In this document: positions 18,658 through 27,049 of the stretch, piece by piece
Numbering within the stretch: the first letter of the stretch is position 1
Layout of the letters: the number at the start of each line of letters is the position of its first letter
Source of the DNA: Lachnospiraceae bacterium
GTDB lineage: Bacteria > Bacillota > Clostridia > Lachnospirales > Lachnospiraceae
Assembly: GCA_910575035.1 (NCBI GenBank)
Contig: CAJTDL010000015.1
Location: forward strand, 61,038 to 125,037
DNA length: 64,000 bases
Direction of reading: 5' to 3'
Position numbers and translations under genes: made by a program
The notes under the pieces: model-generated
Database searches by the model: none
What the model was told of the DNA's origin: nothing
Seen by the model: only the letters and a program-made list of their open reading frames with translations

Positions 18658-18685
18658 GCTGTGTCCTCCAACTTGAATATATGAA

Positions 18686-18701
18686 AATATTATCATTTTG
18701 A
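18686..18701 (-). promoter_or_regulatory. Operator-like motif before the regulator gene
   Basis: AATATTATCATTTTGA, about 30 bases before the regulator ATG, differs at one base from 18051-18066. TTGAATATATGAAAATATTA lies alongside, so it overlaps the probable core promoter. Confidence 0.5.
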
Positions 18702-18994
18702 CAGTAAAAAGTCAATCTGCCTTCGCCAGTTCGCACAATCATTATTTTATTTCAGTAAAAATGATTTTAGATAACGAATCCAAAGTGCGGGGAGGTTCTG
18801 CCGTTGACAGAACCTCCCCTTGTGAATTTAAGCGTTTACTACCGTTTGTTCATTTATAATAAACCTTTATAGATATAACCCAGCCATTCTTGCTTTTTGA
18901 TAAAATTTTACCACATTCATTTTATGAGAACCATTCGCATACCAGCTTCATATTCTGTTTATTTTAGTAAACCCAACTTTACGAACAATTCACT
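18702..18994. other. AT-rich gene-free stretch with one strong hairpin
   Basis: No frame here looks like a gene. The only clear structure is a stem-loop at 18789-18819: GGGGAGGTTCTG pairs perfectly with CAGAACCTCCCC around a 7-base loop. Neither side has a good T-run, so terminator function is uncertain. Confidence 0.5.
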
Positions 18995-19219
18995 TCAATT
19001 AATACATGCTGCTGCATTGCCTCCTTCCCCTGCTTTGTCCTGATATAAATACCAAGTACTGTTTTTCAACGTTATACTGTCTGCTGAAGAAAGCAACAGC
19101 CCCAGCCTCCCCCTGGCGGCCTCTAAGCCATCCCATGGGAGTGCCTGCAGCCTAAAGCCACTCCCATCGCCATCCAGTAAAATCCCCTTAAGCAACTGGC
19201 GTTGGCCATAAATAGCAAC
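18995..19219 (-). repeat. Decayed copy of the larger interspersed element
   Basis: Read on the minus strand it begins GTTGCTATTTATGGCCAAC and continues GCTTAAGGGGAT, matching the end of the 62252-62657 element with scattered changes. The phrase CTTCAGCAGAC near 19080 also recurs at 62530. A hairpin ATGGGAGTG/CACTCCCAT occupies the interior. A 66-codon frame here is a by-product. Confidence 0.55.
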
Positions 19220-19225
19220 CTTAAT

Positions 19226-19621
19226 CTACTTTTTCAGGGCGCGCCGGGTCAAGAGTTTTTCAAAAATAAGGCCTGCTGCCATCCAGTAAGGCGCATAGTC
19301 CAAACGTATCACGCCTTTGATATTTGTCCGTGCCTTGCTGTAATCCCAAGGGCAGATTTGGTGCTTTTTCAAAAGGCTCCCGCTAACGTATTCGCCAAAA
19401 AAGATAAAGAGTGAGTAAAAGGCTGCCCGCAGCATGGCGGGAAGTTTTTGGAGCGCCAGGCAAAATGGCTTTAGGAAAGCTGCCATGCCATAGATTGGAA
19501 ACATCCATAAGGAGGTCTGCCCCATCAGCTGCATTTCCCGTTTTCGGAAGGATCCAAAGGAGGTAAAGAGGATTTCCAGGCACCATCCAGTAAACCCACA
19601 AAGAATAAAATTTTTTTTCAT
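19226..19621 (-). CDS. Putative membrane protein, DUF1113/PF06541-like
   Basis: 131 residues from ATG 19621 (MKKNFILCGFTGWCLE); a TTG at 19663 would add 14. Neither start has a clear ribosome site. Three or four hydrophobic segments (about 5-20, 35-55, 60-80, 105-125) and the sequences GFTGWCLEILFTSF, FIFFGEYVSGSLLKK and CPWDYS are typical of the 'putative ABC transporter permease' family common in Clostridia, whose function is unknown. No partner ATPase is adjacent. Confidence 0.65.
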   Translation of the reverse strand: MKKNFILCGFTGWCLEILFTSFGSFRKREMQLMGQTSLWMFPIYGMAAFLKPFCLALQKLPAMLRAAFYSLFIFFGEYVSGSLLKKHQICPWDYSKARTNIKGVIRLDYAPYWMAAGLIFEKLLTRRALKK

Positions 19622-19694
19622 AAAGGCAGTATGTGCAAAATAGCCAGATTTATACAGGCGCAATAGATTTGGGAAGCATTTATCATATAGGGGA

Positions 19695-19786
19695 ATTCAG
19701 GAGTGAGGGGCGATTTTTGCGAAGCAAAACTTTAAATATCGCCCCGGATTGTTACTAGGAGCGGCTCCTAGGCCGTGAATAGTAAC
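19695..19786 (-). repeat. Half copy of the MITE-like element
   Basis: On the minus strand the sequence from 19786 starts GTTACTATTCACGGCC and follows the 45485 copy through the hairpin GGGGCGAT...ATCGCCCC to CACTCCTGAAT, then stops. The distal third and the second terminal repeat are gone. It sits in the promoter region of the lipoprotein gene that follows. Confidence 0.75.
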
Positions 19787-19884
19787 AAGTATTGCGCAGA
19801 AAAATATGTGGAAAAATGATTGACGGAAACCAGAAAAAGCATTACACTATTTTAGAGAATATTTTAAGGAAAAGGAGTTGTATT

Positions 19885-20631
19885 ATGAGGAAAGCGAGAA
19901 TGGCCACAGTATTGCTGACAGCAGTTCTGGCAGCTGTCCTATTGGGGGGGTGTGGGAGGTCCTTCGATGCCAGTGGGTATGTGAAGGCGTTGCTGGATAA
20001 TTCCTATAAAGGGGATTCTGCGGAGTTTGTGGCGCAGAAGGTTGGCACCCAGGAACAGGCAGAGGAGCTGTACAAACAGGGGATTGATACGGAGATGAAG
20101 AGCCTGACTTCCCAGGCGGATGTTTCCGATGAGTTAGAGGGGGAATTTCGGGAAGTACTGCAGGAAATATTTAAAAATGTGAAATATACGGTTGGGGAAG
20201 CCACCAGGAAGGATGATACTTTTGAGGTAGAGGTAAAGTACCAGAAGATGAATATTTTTACAGAGGCTATGAAGAATTTTGAGACTACTTCCCAGGCTTA
20301 TGTCAATGAAATGGCAGAGAAGGCAGAGCAGGCAGAGAACGAGGCGGACAGCTCATCCCAGGAGGAAACGGATGCGGGCCAGGCTTCCAGCCCTGAGGGG
20401 GATGCGCAAGGCGATGCAGGCAGCCTTTCCCAGGAGGAAATGATGGAGGAGATCTTCCGTTTACTGAAGGATGCGCTGAAGGATGCAATGGGTAAGATCA
20501 CCTATGCAGATGAAGCGTCTACGACTGTCCGTGTGGAATTAAAAAATAATTTATGGGCACCCAATGAGGAAGATGTCCAAAATTTGGAAAAACTCCTATT
20601 TGACATGGAGGTTCTGGAGAGTATACAATAA
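19885..20631 (+). CDS. Uncharacterised lipoprotein
   Basis: 248 residues from ATG 19885, which follows AAAAGGAG; an in-frame upstream ATG at 19792 is rejected because the signal peptide starts at MRKARMATVLLTAV. The lipobox LLGGC predicts lipid anchoring at Cys22. A mainly helical domain (about 24-150) is followed by an acidic, Ser/Gln/Ala-rich linker (about 165-205) and a short C-terminal segment. No enzymatic motif is seen. It resembles DUF5105-type lipoproteins of Clostridia in style only. Confidence 0.8.
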   Translation: MRKARMATVLLTAVLAAVLLGGCGRSFDASGYVKALLDNSYKGDSAEFVAQKVGTQEQAEELYKQGIDTEMKSLTSQADVSDELEGEFREVLQEIFKNVKYTVGEATRKDDTFEVEVKYQKMNIFTEAMKNFETTSQAYVNEMAEKAEQAENEADSSSQEETDAGQASSPEGDAQGDAGSLSQEEMMEEIFRLLKDALKDAMGKITYADEASTTVRVELKNNLWAPNEEDVQNLEKLLFDMEVLESIQ

Positions 20632-20770
20632 TCTTCAGGCAAAGAGAAGCAGCTATTGTGAAAATAGGCAGTAGTTGCTCTTTCCCTGCCCTGAAAGGGC
20701 ATGAGTCACAGGGTGCCCCAGAGGGTATGGTTTTCAATACAATTAGGAAAATGGCAAGGAGGAATTGGCT

Positions 20771-21616
20771 ATGGCAGAGAATCGTGATTGTGCAGGCGCA
20801 TCCAGCTGTTCTAGGGAAAGCTGCGAAGGATGCCCCAGTAAGGCGGGCGCGCCGCAGAGTATGATAGAGGAATTGAACCCTTTTTCCAGCGTAAAGCGGG
20901 TAATTGGCGTGGTAAGCGGAAAAGGAGGCGTAGGGAAGTCTTTTGTGACGGCTTCCCTGGCTGCGGCTATGCGGAAAAAAGGATACGAAGTGGGGATTTT
21001 GGATGCAGATATTACAGGGCCTTCCATCCCCAAAATGTTTGGCATACATGGGCCGGCAGAAGGAAATGAAATGGGGTTGTTCCCCATTCCAAGCCAGGAT
21101 GGATCCAAGATAATGTCTTTGAACCTATTGATGGAAGATGAGGAAGCGCCAGTGGTATGGCGGGGGCCTGTGATTGCTTCTACGGTGAAGCAGTTCTGGC
21201 ATGATGTGTATTGGGGGGATTTGGACTATCTGTTTGTGGACATGCCGCCAGGAACAGGGGATGTGCCGCTGACCGTATTCCAGTCTATCCCGGTCAATGG
21301 GATTGTAATTGTCACGTCCCCGCAGGATCTGGTGCAGCTGATTGTGAAAAAGGCTGTCCATATGGCAGAAATGATGGAGATCCCTGTGCTGGGGCTGGTG
21401 GAAAATTACAGCTATTTGAAATGCCCTGACTGCGGGAAAGAGATCAGGCTGTTTGGCGAGAGCCATGTGGAAGAAGCAGCAAAAGGGCTGAAGATCCCCG
21501 TTTTGGGAAAAATGCCCCTGGATCCCCAATATGCCCAGCTGGCAGATGCAGGGAAATTCCATGAAATTGAAAATCCTTATCTGGAAAATGCCATAAAAAC
21601 CGTAGAGAATTTATAG
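20771..21616 (+). CDS. Mrp/NBP35-type iron-sulfur carrier ATPase
   Basis: 281 residues. ATG 20771 follows AAGGAGG by eight bases. The deviant Walker A GVVSGKGGVGKSFVTASL (about 42-59), DADITGPSIP, and DMPPGTGDVPLT are diagnostic of the Mrp/NBP35 family that carries and inserts Fe-S clusters. Conserved CPDCGKE supplies a CxxC cluster site, and the N-terminus is rich in cysteines (DCAGASSCSRESCEGCP), like eukaryotic NBP35 and many anaerobe homologues. It is followed by a strong terminator, so it is a single-gene unit. Confidence 0.93.
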   Translation: MAENRDCAGASSCSRESCEGCPSKAGAPQSMIEELNPFSSVKRVIGVVSGKGGVGKSFVTASLAAAMRKKGYEVGILDADITGPSIPKMFGIHGPAEGNEMGLFPIPSQDGSKIMSLNLLMEDEEAPVVWRGPVIASTVKQFWHDVYWGDLDYLFVDMPPGTGDVPLTVFQSIPVNGIVIVTSPQDLVQLIVKKAVHMAEMMEIPVLGLVENYSYLKCPDCGKEIRLFGESHVEEAAKGLKIPVLGKMPLDPQYAQLADAGKFHEIENPYLENAIKTVENL

Positions 21617-21633
21617 CCTTTTGACAGATAAAA

Positions 21634-21675
21634 GCCTTGTGGAAAGCGGGTTTGCTTTCCCAAGGCTGTTTTTTT
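21634..21675 (+). terminator. Rho-independent terminator after the Mrp-type gene
   Basis: GCCTTGTGGAAAGC pairs with GCTTTCCCAAGGC (one bulged T) around GGGTTT and is followed by a T-run at 21669-21675. It ends the transcript 18 bases after the stop codon. Confidence 0.9.
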
Positions 21676-21976
21676 GCGCAGAAATTTTGTGAGAAATGCC
21701 TAATTGATTTTTTGGGGGATTGGGATTACAATGCCCTTACAGAACAAAGTTCTGAATTATTTTTCCAGCCGCCGGCACTTCTTTGCCGGCATAACGCAAT
21801 CTTTTTATTTCTGCATTAAGGATGTTTCTTAAGTCAGTTGGCAGCGCAGTTTCGCCAATTTCCAGTGCATGAAATGAGCAGCAGCCTGTACAGGATGGCA
21901 GGGAAGGTGTTTGTGCATTCTTGCTCCTGTTTTGGGCAGGCACCCAATTTTGTATAGAAAGGAGGGAGATGGCAGT
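21676..21976 (+). other. Leader of the pilus operon, no gene
   Basis: About 300 bases without a plausible gene. A short perfect hairpin GCCGGCA/TGCCGGC (21771-21790) is present. The promoter of the downstream operon should lie here but no convincing pair of boxes was found. Confidence 0.4.
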
Positions 21977-22141
21977 ATGAAAGTTATTTTTGAGGAATAC
22001 AGCGGCATTATCATTACGGCTTTTGCGATCATCGCATTAATTGCTGTAGTAGCGCTTTTGCTTGCTACAGATGGGCCGGTGCATACGGCTTTTGTAGACC
22101 TGATCAGCGACCTGTTCCAAAAAGCCAGCGTAGCGCCGTAA
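21977..22141 (+). CDS. Mini-pilin-like small membrane peptide
   Basis: 54 residues starting MKVIFEEYSGIIITAFAI; AAAGGAGGGAG lies upstream. A short charged head with EEY precedes a hydrophobic helix (about 10-31) and a short tail. This resembles Flp/class III pilin leaders (Glu next to the hydrophobic core). Two related peptides with the same head occur at 25491 and 25679 in the same operon. A role as pilus subunit is inferred from context and shape. Confidence 0.65.
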   Translation: MKVIFEEYSGIIITAFAIIALIAVVALLLATDGPVHTAFVDLISDLFQKASVAP

Positions 22142-22376
22142 GAGCAGCTGGCAGGACAGCTTGTATCATGGAGGTAACCGTATAAACAGTGCCCCATGCC
22201 ATGGAATATCTGCCAGTCAGGGCATAAAGAGTGGATATTTCTTAAATCAGGCGTTTCCAATCCACTGCTGCAGAGTCTGTTTTGGGCAGATAAGGCGCAC
22301 TGTGCTGTTTTGGCGGGAGAAGCTGTTTATGCATTTTCCGATAACGGCGCAGTGCAAGGGGCAGGCAGGAGGGTGT

Positions 22377-23474
22377 ATGAGGTACCAGTGGGAATTGACA
22401 GAAGAAGAGTTTGGGCCATTCTATCCCTTTATCCGGGACAGGAATGTGACAGACATTGATTATAATGGGAAGGCTTTGTGGATCTCAGACTTGAAAAGGG
22501 GGCGGTACAGGGTAAACATTCCTGTAAGCGGGGAGTTTATGGAGCAGTTTACCCATCGGATTGCCAACCGGGTCAACAAGCCGTTTAATAAGGCCAATAA
22601 TGTGTTAGAAGCAGAAACAGATCAGCTGCGGATCAGTATTGTCCACGAATCAGCAGCGATTTCCGGAAGGAGCATCTGTATCCGTAAATCTTTGCCTAAG
22701 GTGCGCCATACTGTGGAAAGTATGTTGGATAGCGGTTATTGTTCCATAGAGATCTTAAGCCTGCTGATCAATTGTGTAAAGGCAAAAATGAATTTTGCCT
22801 TTTGTGGGGAGCCGGGAGTGGGGAAAACGGAATGCGCAAAATTCTTCTCGCGCTTTATTCCGGCCAACCAAAGGGCGATTACCATCGAAGATAACCTGGA
22901 AATGCATTTCCATGAGATTAACCCGGAAAATGACTGTGTGGAGCTGCAGGTAAGCAAGGATTTAAGCTATACAGATGCGATCAAGCTGTGCCTCAGGCAA
23001 AATCCAAAGTGGATCATCCTGTCAGAAGCCCGTTCTACCGAGGTGCAGTATTTGTTGGAGCAATGGTCGACTGGGGTCTATGGGTTTACAACGCTGCATT
23101 TGGATGATCTGCGGAACCTGCCGGACCGGATTATGAACATGATTGGCAGGTCTAAGGATGCGGACCGTTTGGAGAATTATATCTATGAATTTATCAGTGT
23201 AGGCGTGTTGATCCGCCAGCATGAAAATGGACAGGGGCTGTTGGAGCGGTATATTGACCAGGTGTGCTTTTATGACCGTTACGAAGGGAAGAATGATATT
23301 TATATGCTGTTGGATGATGGAAAGCTGGTGTCCAGGCTGATTCCAGGAGATATTTTAAAGAGGCTGATGCGGGCAGGGATCACGGAGCCATTTCAATGTA
23401 TAGAAACCTGCCCCTATGAGCCATTGGATCTGGGTTTTTTGGAAGGCATGGGCGAGGCTGAAGACAAAGATTAG
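22377..23474 (+). CDS. TadA/CpaF-type secretion ATPase
   Basis: 365 residues. GTG/ATG choices were considered; ATG 22377 follows AGGAGGGTGT and gives MRYQWELTEEEFG, a normal N-terminus. Walker A CGEPGVGKTECAKFF (about 139-153), Asp-box LQVSKDLSYTDAIKL, Walker B WIILSEARSTEV and His-box TTLHLDDLRNLPDRI identify a type II/IV secretion hexameric ATPase of the Tad branch. It would power assembly of the pilus formed by the neighbouring pilin-like proteins. Confidence 0.88.
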   Translation: MRYQWELTEEEFGPFYPFIRDRNVTDIDYNGKALWISDLKRGRYRVNIPVSGEFMEQFTHRIANRVNKPFNKANNVLEAETDQLRISIVHESAAISGRSICIRKSLPKVRHTVESMLDSGYCSIEILSLLINCVKAKMNFAFCGEPGVGKTECAKFFSRFIPANQRAITIEDNLEMHFHEINPENDCVELQVSKDLSYTDAIKLCLRQNPKWIILSEARSTEVQYLLEQWSTGVYGFTTLHLDDLRNLPDRIMNMIGRSKDADRLENYIYEFISVGVLIRQHENGQGLLERYIDQVCFYDRYEGKNDIYMLLDDGKLVSRLIPGDILKRLMRAGITEPFQCIETCPYEPLDLGFLEGMGEAEDKD

Positions 23475-23486
23475 GAAAAGAGGGAA

Positions 23487-25025
23487 ATGAAAGCGAGAAA
23501 AAGCAAGAAAAAAGAAAACAGAAAGAAAGCGCAGAAGCCAGGGGGCTTGTTTTACCTTTTCCATCCTGGGGATTTGCAAAGGCAGATTGACAGTTTTGGG
23601 TATAGCTTTTCCATGGGGAAGTATGTCCTGTTTCTCTTTGCCGCCATTGCAGGGGCAGTGGGGTGCGGGGTATTGTTTTCCCTGCGGTGGTATTTTGTGG
23701 CGTTGCTTGCAGCAGCCTGTGTGTGGAGCCTGCCTTTTTTCATTCTGGATGGGTATAAGCAGATGTATGAGCATAAGCGTTTTCTAGATGTGTCAGATTA
23801 TATGGAGCAGATGCTGTACTCCTTCCGTATGAGCCAAAAGATCTTAAGCGCATTGAAGGATACCCAATCGTTGTTTACAGAGGGCAGGATGCGCCAGGTG
23901 ATCGGCCAGGCGGTTGCCTATATTGAAAAAGGGAGGTATGAAAGGGATCTGTATAGGGAGGCCCTTGGCATGATTGAGCAGGAATATGGGAACAGCCGCT
24001 TGCCGGCAGTCCATGAATATCTGCGCACTGTGGAAAGCAATGGCGGCACCTGCGGGGATGCAATTGATTTGCTGCTGCAGGATAAGGCAATTTGGACAGA
24101 TAATGTTATTTTGCTGCAGGAAGATAAGAAGGCAGCGCGGATGCGGGTGATTTTTTCTTTGGCTGTCACAATGGTGATGGCGCTTGTGTTCCATAGCGTA
24201 TACCGTTCTATGCCAGAGCAATACAGTATCCTGGAAAATCCTGCTACCCAGATTGGCACCACACTGTACCTTCTGTTTAATATCCTGATTTTCCGTAAGG
24301 CAAACCAGGAAATTGCAAAAAGCTGGATTTTGCGGGAGGAAAAGGCAGAGGAACAGAAGCTGTCAGAGTATTATCGGATGGTAGATTCTTACGATGAGAA
24401 GGCAGAGCGGAAAAAAAGCCTGTGCATTGGCGGGATTTTTTTCCTTGGAGCGGCTGTGTCAGGGGGATTGGGGCATCGTTTTGGAATGGCTGCAATGGCA
24501 GGGATTGGGATACTGCTTTTGAACCAGCATAAAATGGGCTACCGTGTGGCTTTTGACCGTGTGGTAAGGGAGATTAACCGTGTCTTTCCCATGTGGCTGA
24601 TGGAAATGGCGCTGCTGCTGCAAGGAAACAATGTCCAGGTATCGATTGAGAAGACAGTGGGGCATGCGCCAGCGGTGCTGAAGGAGGAACTGCAGAAAAT
24701 GTCAGACAGCCTGAAGCGGAAGCCGGATGCCATTGAACCATACTTGCATTTTTTAGAAAAGTTTCAGCTTTCATCGGTGCTGTCTTCTATGAAGATGCTG
24801 TATGCCATTTCAGAGTCAGGAAGCGGGGATGCACAGTACCAGATCCGGGTTTTGGTGGAGCGGAACAGTAAAATGATGGATAAATCCGAGAAAATGTCCA
24901 ATGAGAAAAGTTTGGCAGGGATCCATGGGATTTTCTATTTGCCGCAGATTACAGTATCCCTGCAGACAATGGTCAATATGGTGGTCTTTATGCTTCTATT
25001 TTTGGGGCGGTTAAAGCTGTCCTAG
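23487..25025 (+). CDS. Fused TadB/TadC-like pilus platform protein
   Basis: 512 residues from an ATG after AGAGGGAA. It contains two type II secretion F-like halves in one chain: helices at about 45-90 and 225-275, then 310-345 and 488-510, each half with a cytosolic helical bundle (about 95-215, about 370-480). Most Tad loci have two separate genes (tadB, tadC); this is a natural fusion or an extended TadC. It follows the ATPase gene by 12 bases. It would be the inner-membrane platform for pilus assembly. Confidence 0.75.
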   Translation: MKARKSKKKENRKKAQKPGGLFYLFHPGDLQRQIDSFGYSFSMGKYVLFLFAAIAGAVGCGVLFSLRWYFVALLAAACVWSLPFFILDGYKQMYEHKRFLDVSDYMEQMLYSFRMSQKILSALKDTQSLFTEGRMRQVIGQAVAYIEKGRYERDLYREALGMIEQEYGNSRLPAVHEYLRTVESNGGTCGDAIDLLLQDKAIWTDNVILLQEDKKAARMRVIFSLAVTMVMALVFHSVYRSMPEQYSILENPATQIGTTLYLLFNILIFRKANQEIAKSWILREEKAEEQKLSEYYRMVDSYDEKAERKKSLCIGGIFFLGAAVSGGLGHRFGMAAMAGIGILLLNQHKMGYRVAFDRVVREINRVFPMWLMEMALLLQGNNVQVSIEKTVGHAPAVLKEELQKMSDSLKRKPDAIEPYLHFLEKFQLSSVLSSMKMLYAISESGSGDAQYQIRVLVERNSKMMDKSEKMSNEKSLAGIHGIFYLPQITVSLQTMVNMVVFMLLFLGRLKLS

Positions 25026-25094
25026 GAGAAAAGGGGCTTAGGGATTTTGAGATGCAGATGATGGGATGCCGGTTCAGGAAAAGGAGGAAGGCAG

Positions 25095-25430
25095 ATGGGA
25101 CAGGTTATAAAGGCGTATTTAGGAGTTTTTTTCCTGCTGCTTATGGGGCTGGTGGGGATTGGCGTGGTAGCTGCCGGCATGGAAGTGAATGCTGCCAGGA
25201 ATTACCATGCAGATGTGGTTACAGAGATTGAGTGCAGTAATTTCCATCCATCTGTGATAGAAACCTGTAAAAAGCAGGCAGAAGAAGTTGGGTATGGGTT
25301 AGAGGTACAAAGGTTGGCATATGGCGCTGAGGGGAGGCAGCAGATAGCGGAGGTGGTGCTTTCTTTTGAGTATTCTATCCCTGTTTTGAATTTGGTGTCG
25401 GAGCATAAAGTGCGGGGAGTCGCGCGGTAA
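25095..25430 (+). CDS. TadE-like pseudopilin
   Basis: 111 residues; a single N-terminal hydrophobic helix (about 6-31) then an extracellular domain. The start MGQVIKAYLGVFF follows GGAGGAAGGCAG. Shape and position in the Tad operon fit a minor pilin/DUF4320-like protein. Exact family not recognised. Confidence 0.6.
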   Translation: MGQVIKAYLGVFFLLLMGLVGIGVVAAGMEVNAARNYHADVVTEIECSNFHPSVIETCKKQAEEVGYGLEVQRLAYGAEGRQQIAEVVLSFEYSIPVLNLVSEHKVRGVAR

Positions 25431-25490
25431 GGGGAGAGCAGGAAAAGGATGCGGTACATGGGCGGACTGCTATAAAAAAGGAGGGAAGGC

Positions 25491-25598
25491 ATGAAAGTGA
25501 TTCTAGAGGAATTAGGAGGATCCATTGTATATGCAATTGCTGGAGGTGGTTTTATCGGCATTTTTTGCTTGGTTTTAAGCATGGCGTCTGGCATATAA
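25491..25598 (+). CDS. 35-residue mini-pilin-like peptide
   Basis: Very short gene: ATG after AAAGGAGGGAAGGC encodes a 35-residue peptide starting MKVILEELGGSIVYAIAG, one hydrophobic helix (about 10-32), ending SGI and TAA. The head MKVI-EE matches the peptide encoded at 21977. It lies between the TadE-like gene and the next peptide. The excellent ribosome site argues that it is real. Confidence 0.6.
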   Translation: MKVILEELGGSIVYAIAGGGFIGIFCLVLSMASGI

Positions 25599-25678
25599 AA
25601 AGCGGGGATGCATGGAAGCGGCAAAGAAAAGCGGAGAAGGCAGCAGTTATAAAAGAACTTAGGAAGGATGTAGATATT

Positions 25679-25822
25679 ATGAGGGAAATAATAGAGGAAT
25701 ATGCAGGCGTGGCAGCTGGAGGGATGGCAGCCGTTCTGTTGATGGGGTTGGTGTTTGAATTTGTGTTAGGGGGAGCGGGGCTTCATGACTTGATTTTCCG
25801 TTTTGCCCAATGCATCTGTTAA
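25679..25822 (+). CDS. 47-residue mini-pilin-like peptide
   Basis: 47 residues starting MREIIEEYAGVAAGGMAAVL; one hydrophobic helix (about 9-31), then GGAGLHDLIFRFAQCIC. The head MREIIEEYAG is the third member of the M-x-x-I-x-E-E-Y/L-x-G series in this operon. The ribosome site is AGGAAGG at 12 bases, weaker than its siblings. Confidence 0.55.
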   Translation: MREIIEEYAGVAAGGMAAVLLMGLVFEFVLGGAGLHDLIFRFAQCIC

Positions 25823-25834
25823 GAGAGGGGAAAG

Positions 25835-26302
25835 ATGGGGCAGGCATATAAGGAAATGGCACGGATTATCCTGGCTGGAATGGTTATGGTGGCTTTGCTG
25901 GCCTTCGTGGCAGGCAGTGTGCTACTGCCGGGGTTGGGGGAAAGAATGGATGTTCCGGGAGCGGAATATGCCACGTATCAGGATTTTGCGCAGACAATGG
26001 ATGTCTGTGGGAGGGAGGCTCCTGAAATTATCCGAATAGGCTTATGGAAGTGGAAGGCAGGAGAAGAAATTTCTATTTCACAGGTGTTTTCAGGCATGGA
26101 TGTGGAAGGAAATGCAGTGGATGTCAAGGTTCTGGGCCTTTGGGATGAGGAAAAAAACAGCAGGATGGAATTTTACCGAAAAGAGGGGAATAGTTTTATT
26201 ATTTCAGAAAAAGGAGTATATTTTGTGGAGCTTCAGGCTGTGGACAGGGAATATAAAACAGCTGTGAGAAGGTTTGCATTGCTTGTGGGAGGAGGAAAAT
26301 GA
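25835..26302 (+). CDS. Pilus-operon membrane protein with extracellular domain
   Basis: 155 residues. N-terminal helix (about 13-33) then about 120 residues outside, rich in beta strands with a Trp motif (IGLWKWKAGEE). The first residues MGQAYKEMARI resemble those of the TadE-like neighbour. It follows GAGAGGGGAAAG and overlaps the next gene by four bases. Probable minor pilin; function unknown. Confidence 0.65.
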   Translation: MGQAYKEMARIILAGMVMVALLAFVAGSVLLPGLGERMDVPGAEYATYQDFAQTMDVCGREAPEIIRIGLWKWKAGEEISISQVFSGMDVEGNAVDVKVLGLWDEEKNSRMEFYRKEGNSFIISEKGVYFVELQAVDREYKTAVRRFALLVGGGK

Positions 26303-26892
26303 AGTATACGATTTATGGGATATCGCTGTCTGCCATTGCCGTTTTGGCAGTGGTAGCCGTTTTGGTATTCAGTGGGCGCAATGTGCGGAAAAATGAAGTG
26401 GAAACGGCATTGAATACAGCTGTGGAACAGTCTTTGGAGCAGCTGAAGTCGAAAAAAGGGTATGAGATAAAAAGCCAGCAGGAGTTGGTTGCGGAATTTA
26501 ATCGGATGCTGTTGCTGCAGGTAGAATCAGACGCTGGCCTGCAGGTGGATATCCTTACAGCAGATGCCCAAAAAGGGGCATTGGATGTAAAGGTGACAGA
26601 AACCTATCAGAATATTTTAGGGAATCCAGAAATGGTTACTTGCAGAAAATCTGTGATTATTGAAGAATATGTGGAGAAAAAAGCATATTTTACAGTGACA
26701 TTTTTGGTGGAGGGGGAGGTTTACCATCAGTATACGGTTTGCCAGGGAGGTACAGTTGTATTGCCAGACGTGCCAAAAGCGGATGGGAAGGCTTTTTCCT
26801 ATTGGGTATGCCAGGGAGAAGGCGGCGCTGCCAAGCCGGAAGAACTGTCTATAGAAGGGGATCTGGTTCTGGAAGCTGTCTTCGCAGGGTAA
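26299..26892 (+). CDS. Membrane-anchored protein with InlB-type repeat
   Basis: 197 residues with an N-terminal helix (about 7-26), a helical middle (about 32-95), and a C-terminal beta segment (about 155-195: GGTVVLPDVPKADGKAFSYW, ending LVLEAVFAG) that matches the Listeria-Bacteroides (InlB B) repeat consensus. Start overlaps the preceding stop (ATGA), so translation is coupled. The same repeat type occurs in the large protein that follows, suggesting they act together at the cell surface. Confidence 0.7.
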   Translation: MKYTIYGISLSAIAVLAVVAVLVFSGRNVRKNEVETALNTAVEQSLEQLKSKKGYEIKSQQELVAEFNRMLLLQVESDAGLQVDILTADAQKGALDVKVTETYQNILGNPEMVTCRKSVIIEEYVEKKAYFTVTFLVEGEVYHQYTVCQGGTVVLPDVPKADGKAFSYWVCQGEGGAAKPEELSIEGDLVLEAVFAG

Positions 26893-26896
26893 GGAA

Positions 26897-27049
26897 AAAG
26901 CAGGGGACAGAGCCTGCTTTGGCGAAGCGGGATTCTTTTTTAATCTCTCAGGGTCTAATTCTATGCAGCTCTGCTATGGGGAGTATTATAATAGGATAGG
27001 GGAAGATGCAGGGGGCGTGAGATAAAAGAGTGGAGGAAGGAGGGCGTTT
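26897..27049 (+). other. Intergenic region with hairpin and a shared 40-nt motif
   Basis: AAGCAGG/CCTGCTT (26897-26919) forms a short hairpin. At 26939-26978 lies TTTAATCTCTCAGGG followed by a CAGCTCTGCTATG segment; the same layout recurs at 50834-50873. TATTATAATAGG at 26985 could hold a -10 box for the next gene. Confidence 0.4.

Noticed and set aside
18995..19195. 66-codon minus-strand frame as a gene
   Set aside because: TTG start without ribosome site; the DNA matches the end of an interspersed repeat instead.
22161..22376. N-terminal extension of the TadA-type ATPase
   Set aside because: Cys-rich odd peptide without ribosome site; ATG 22377 follows AGGAGGGTGT.
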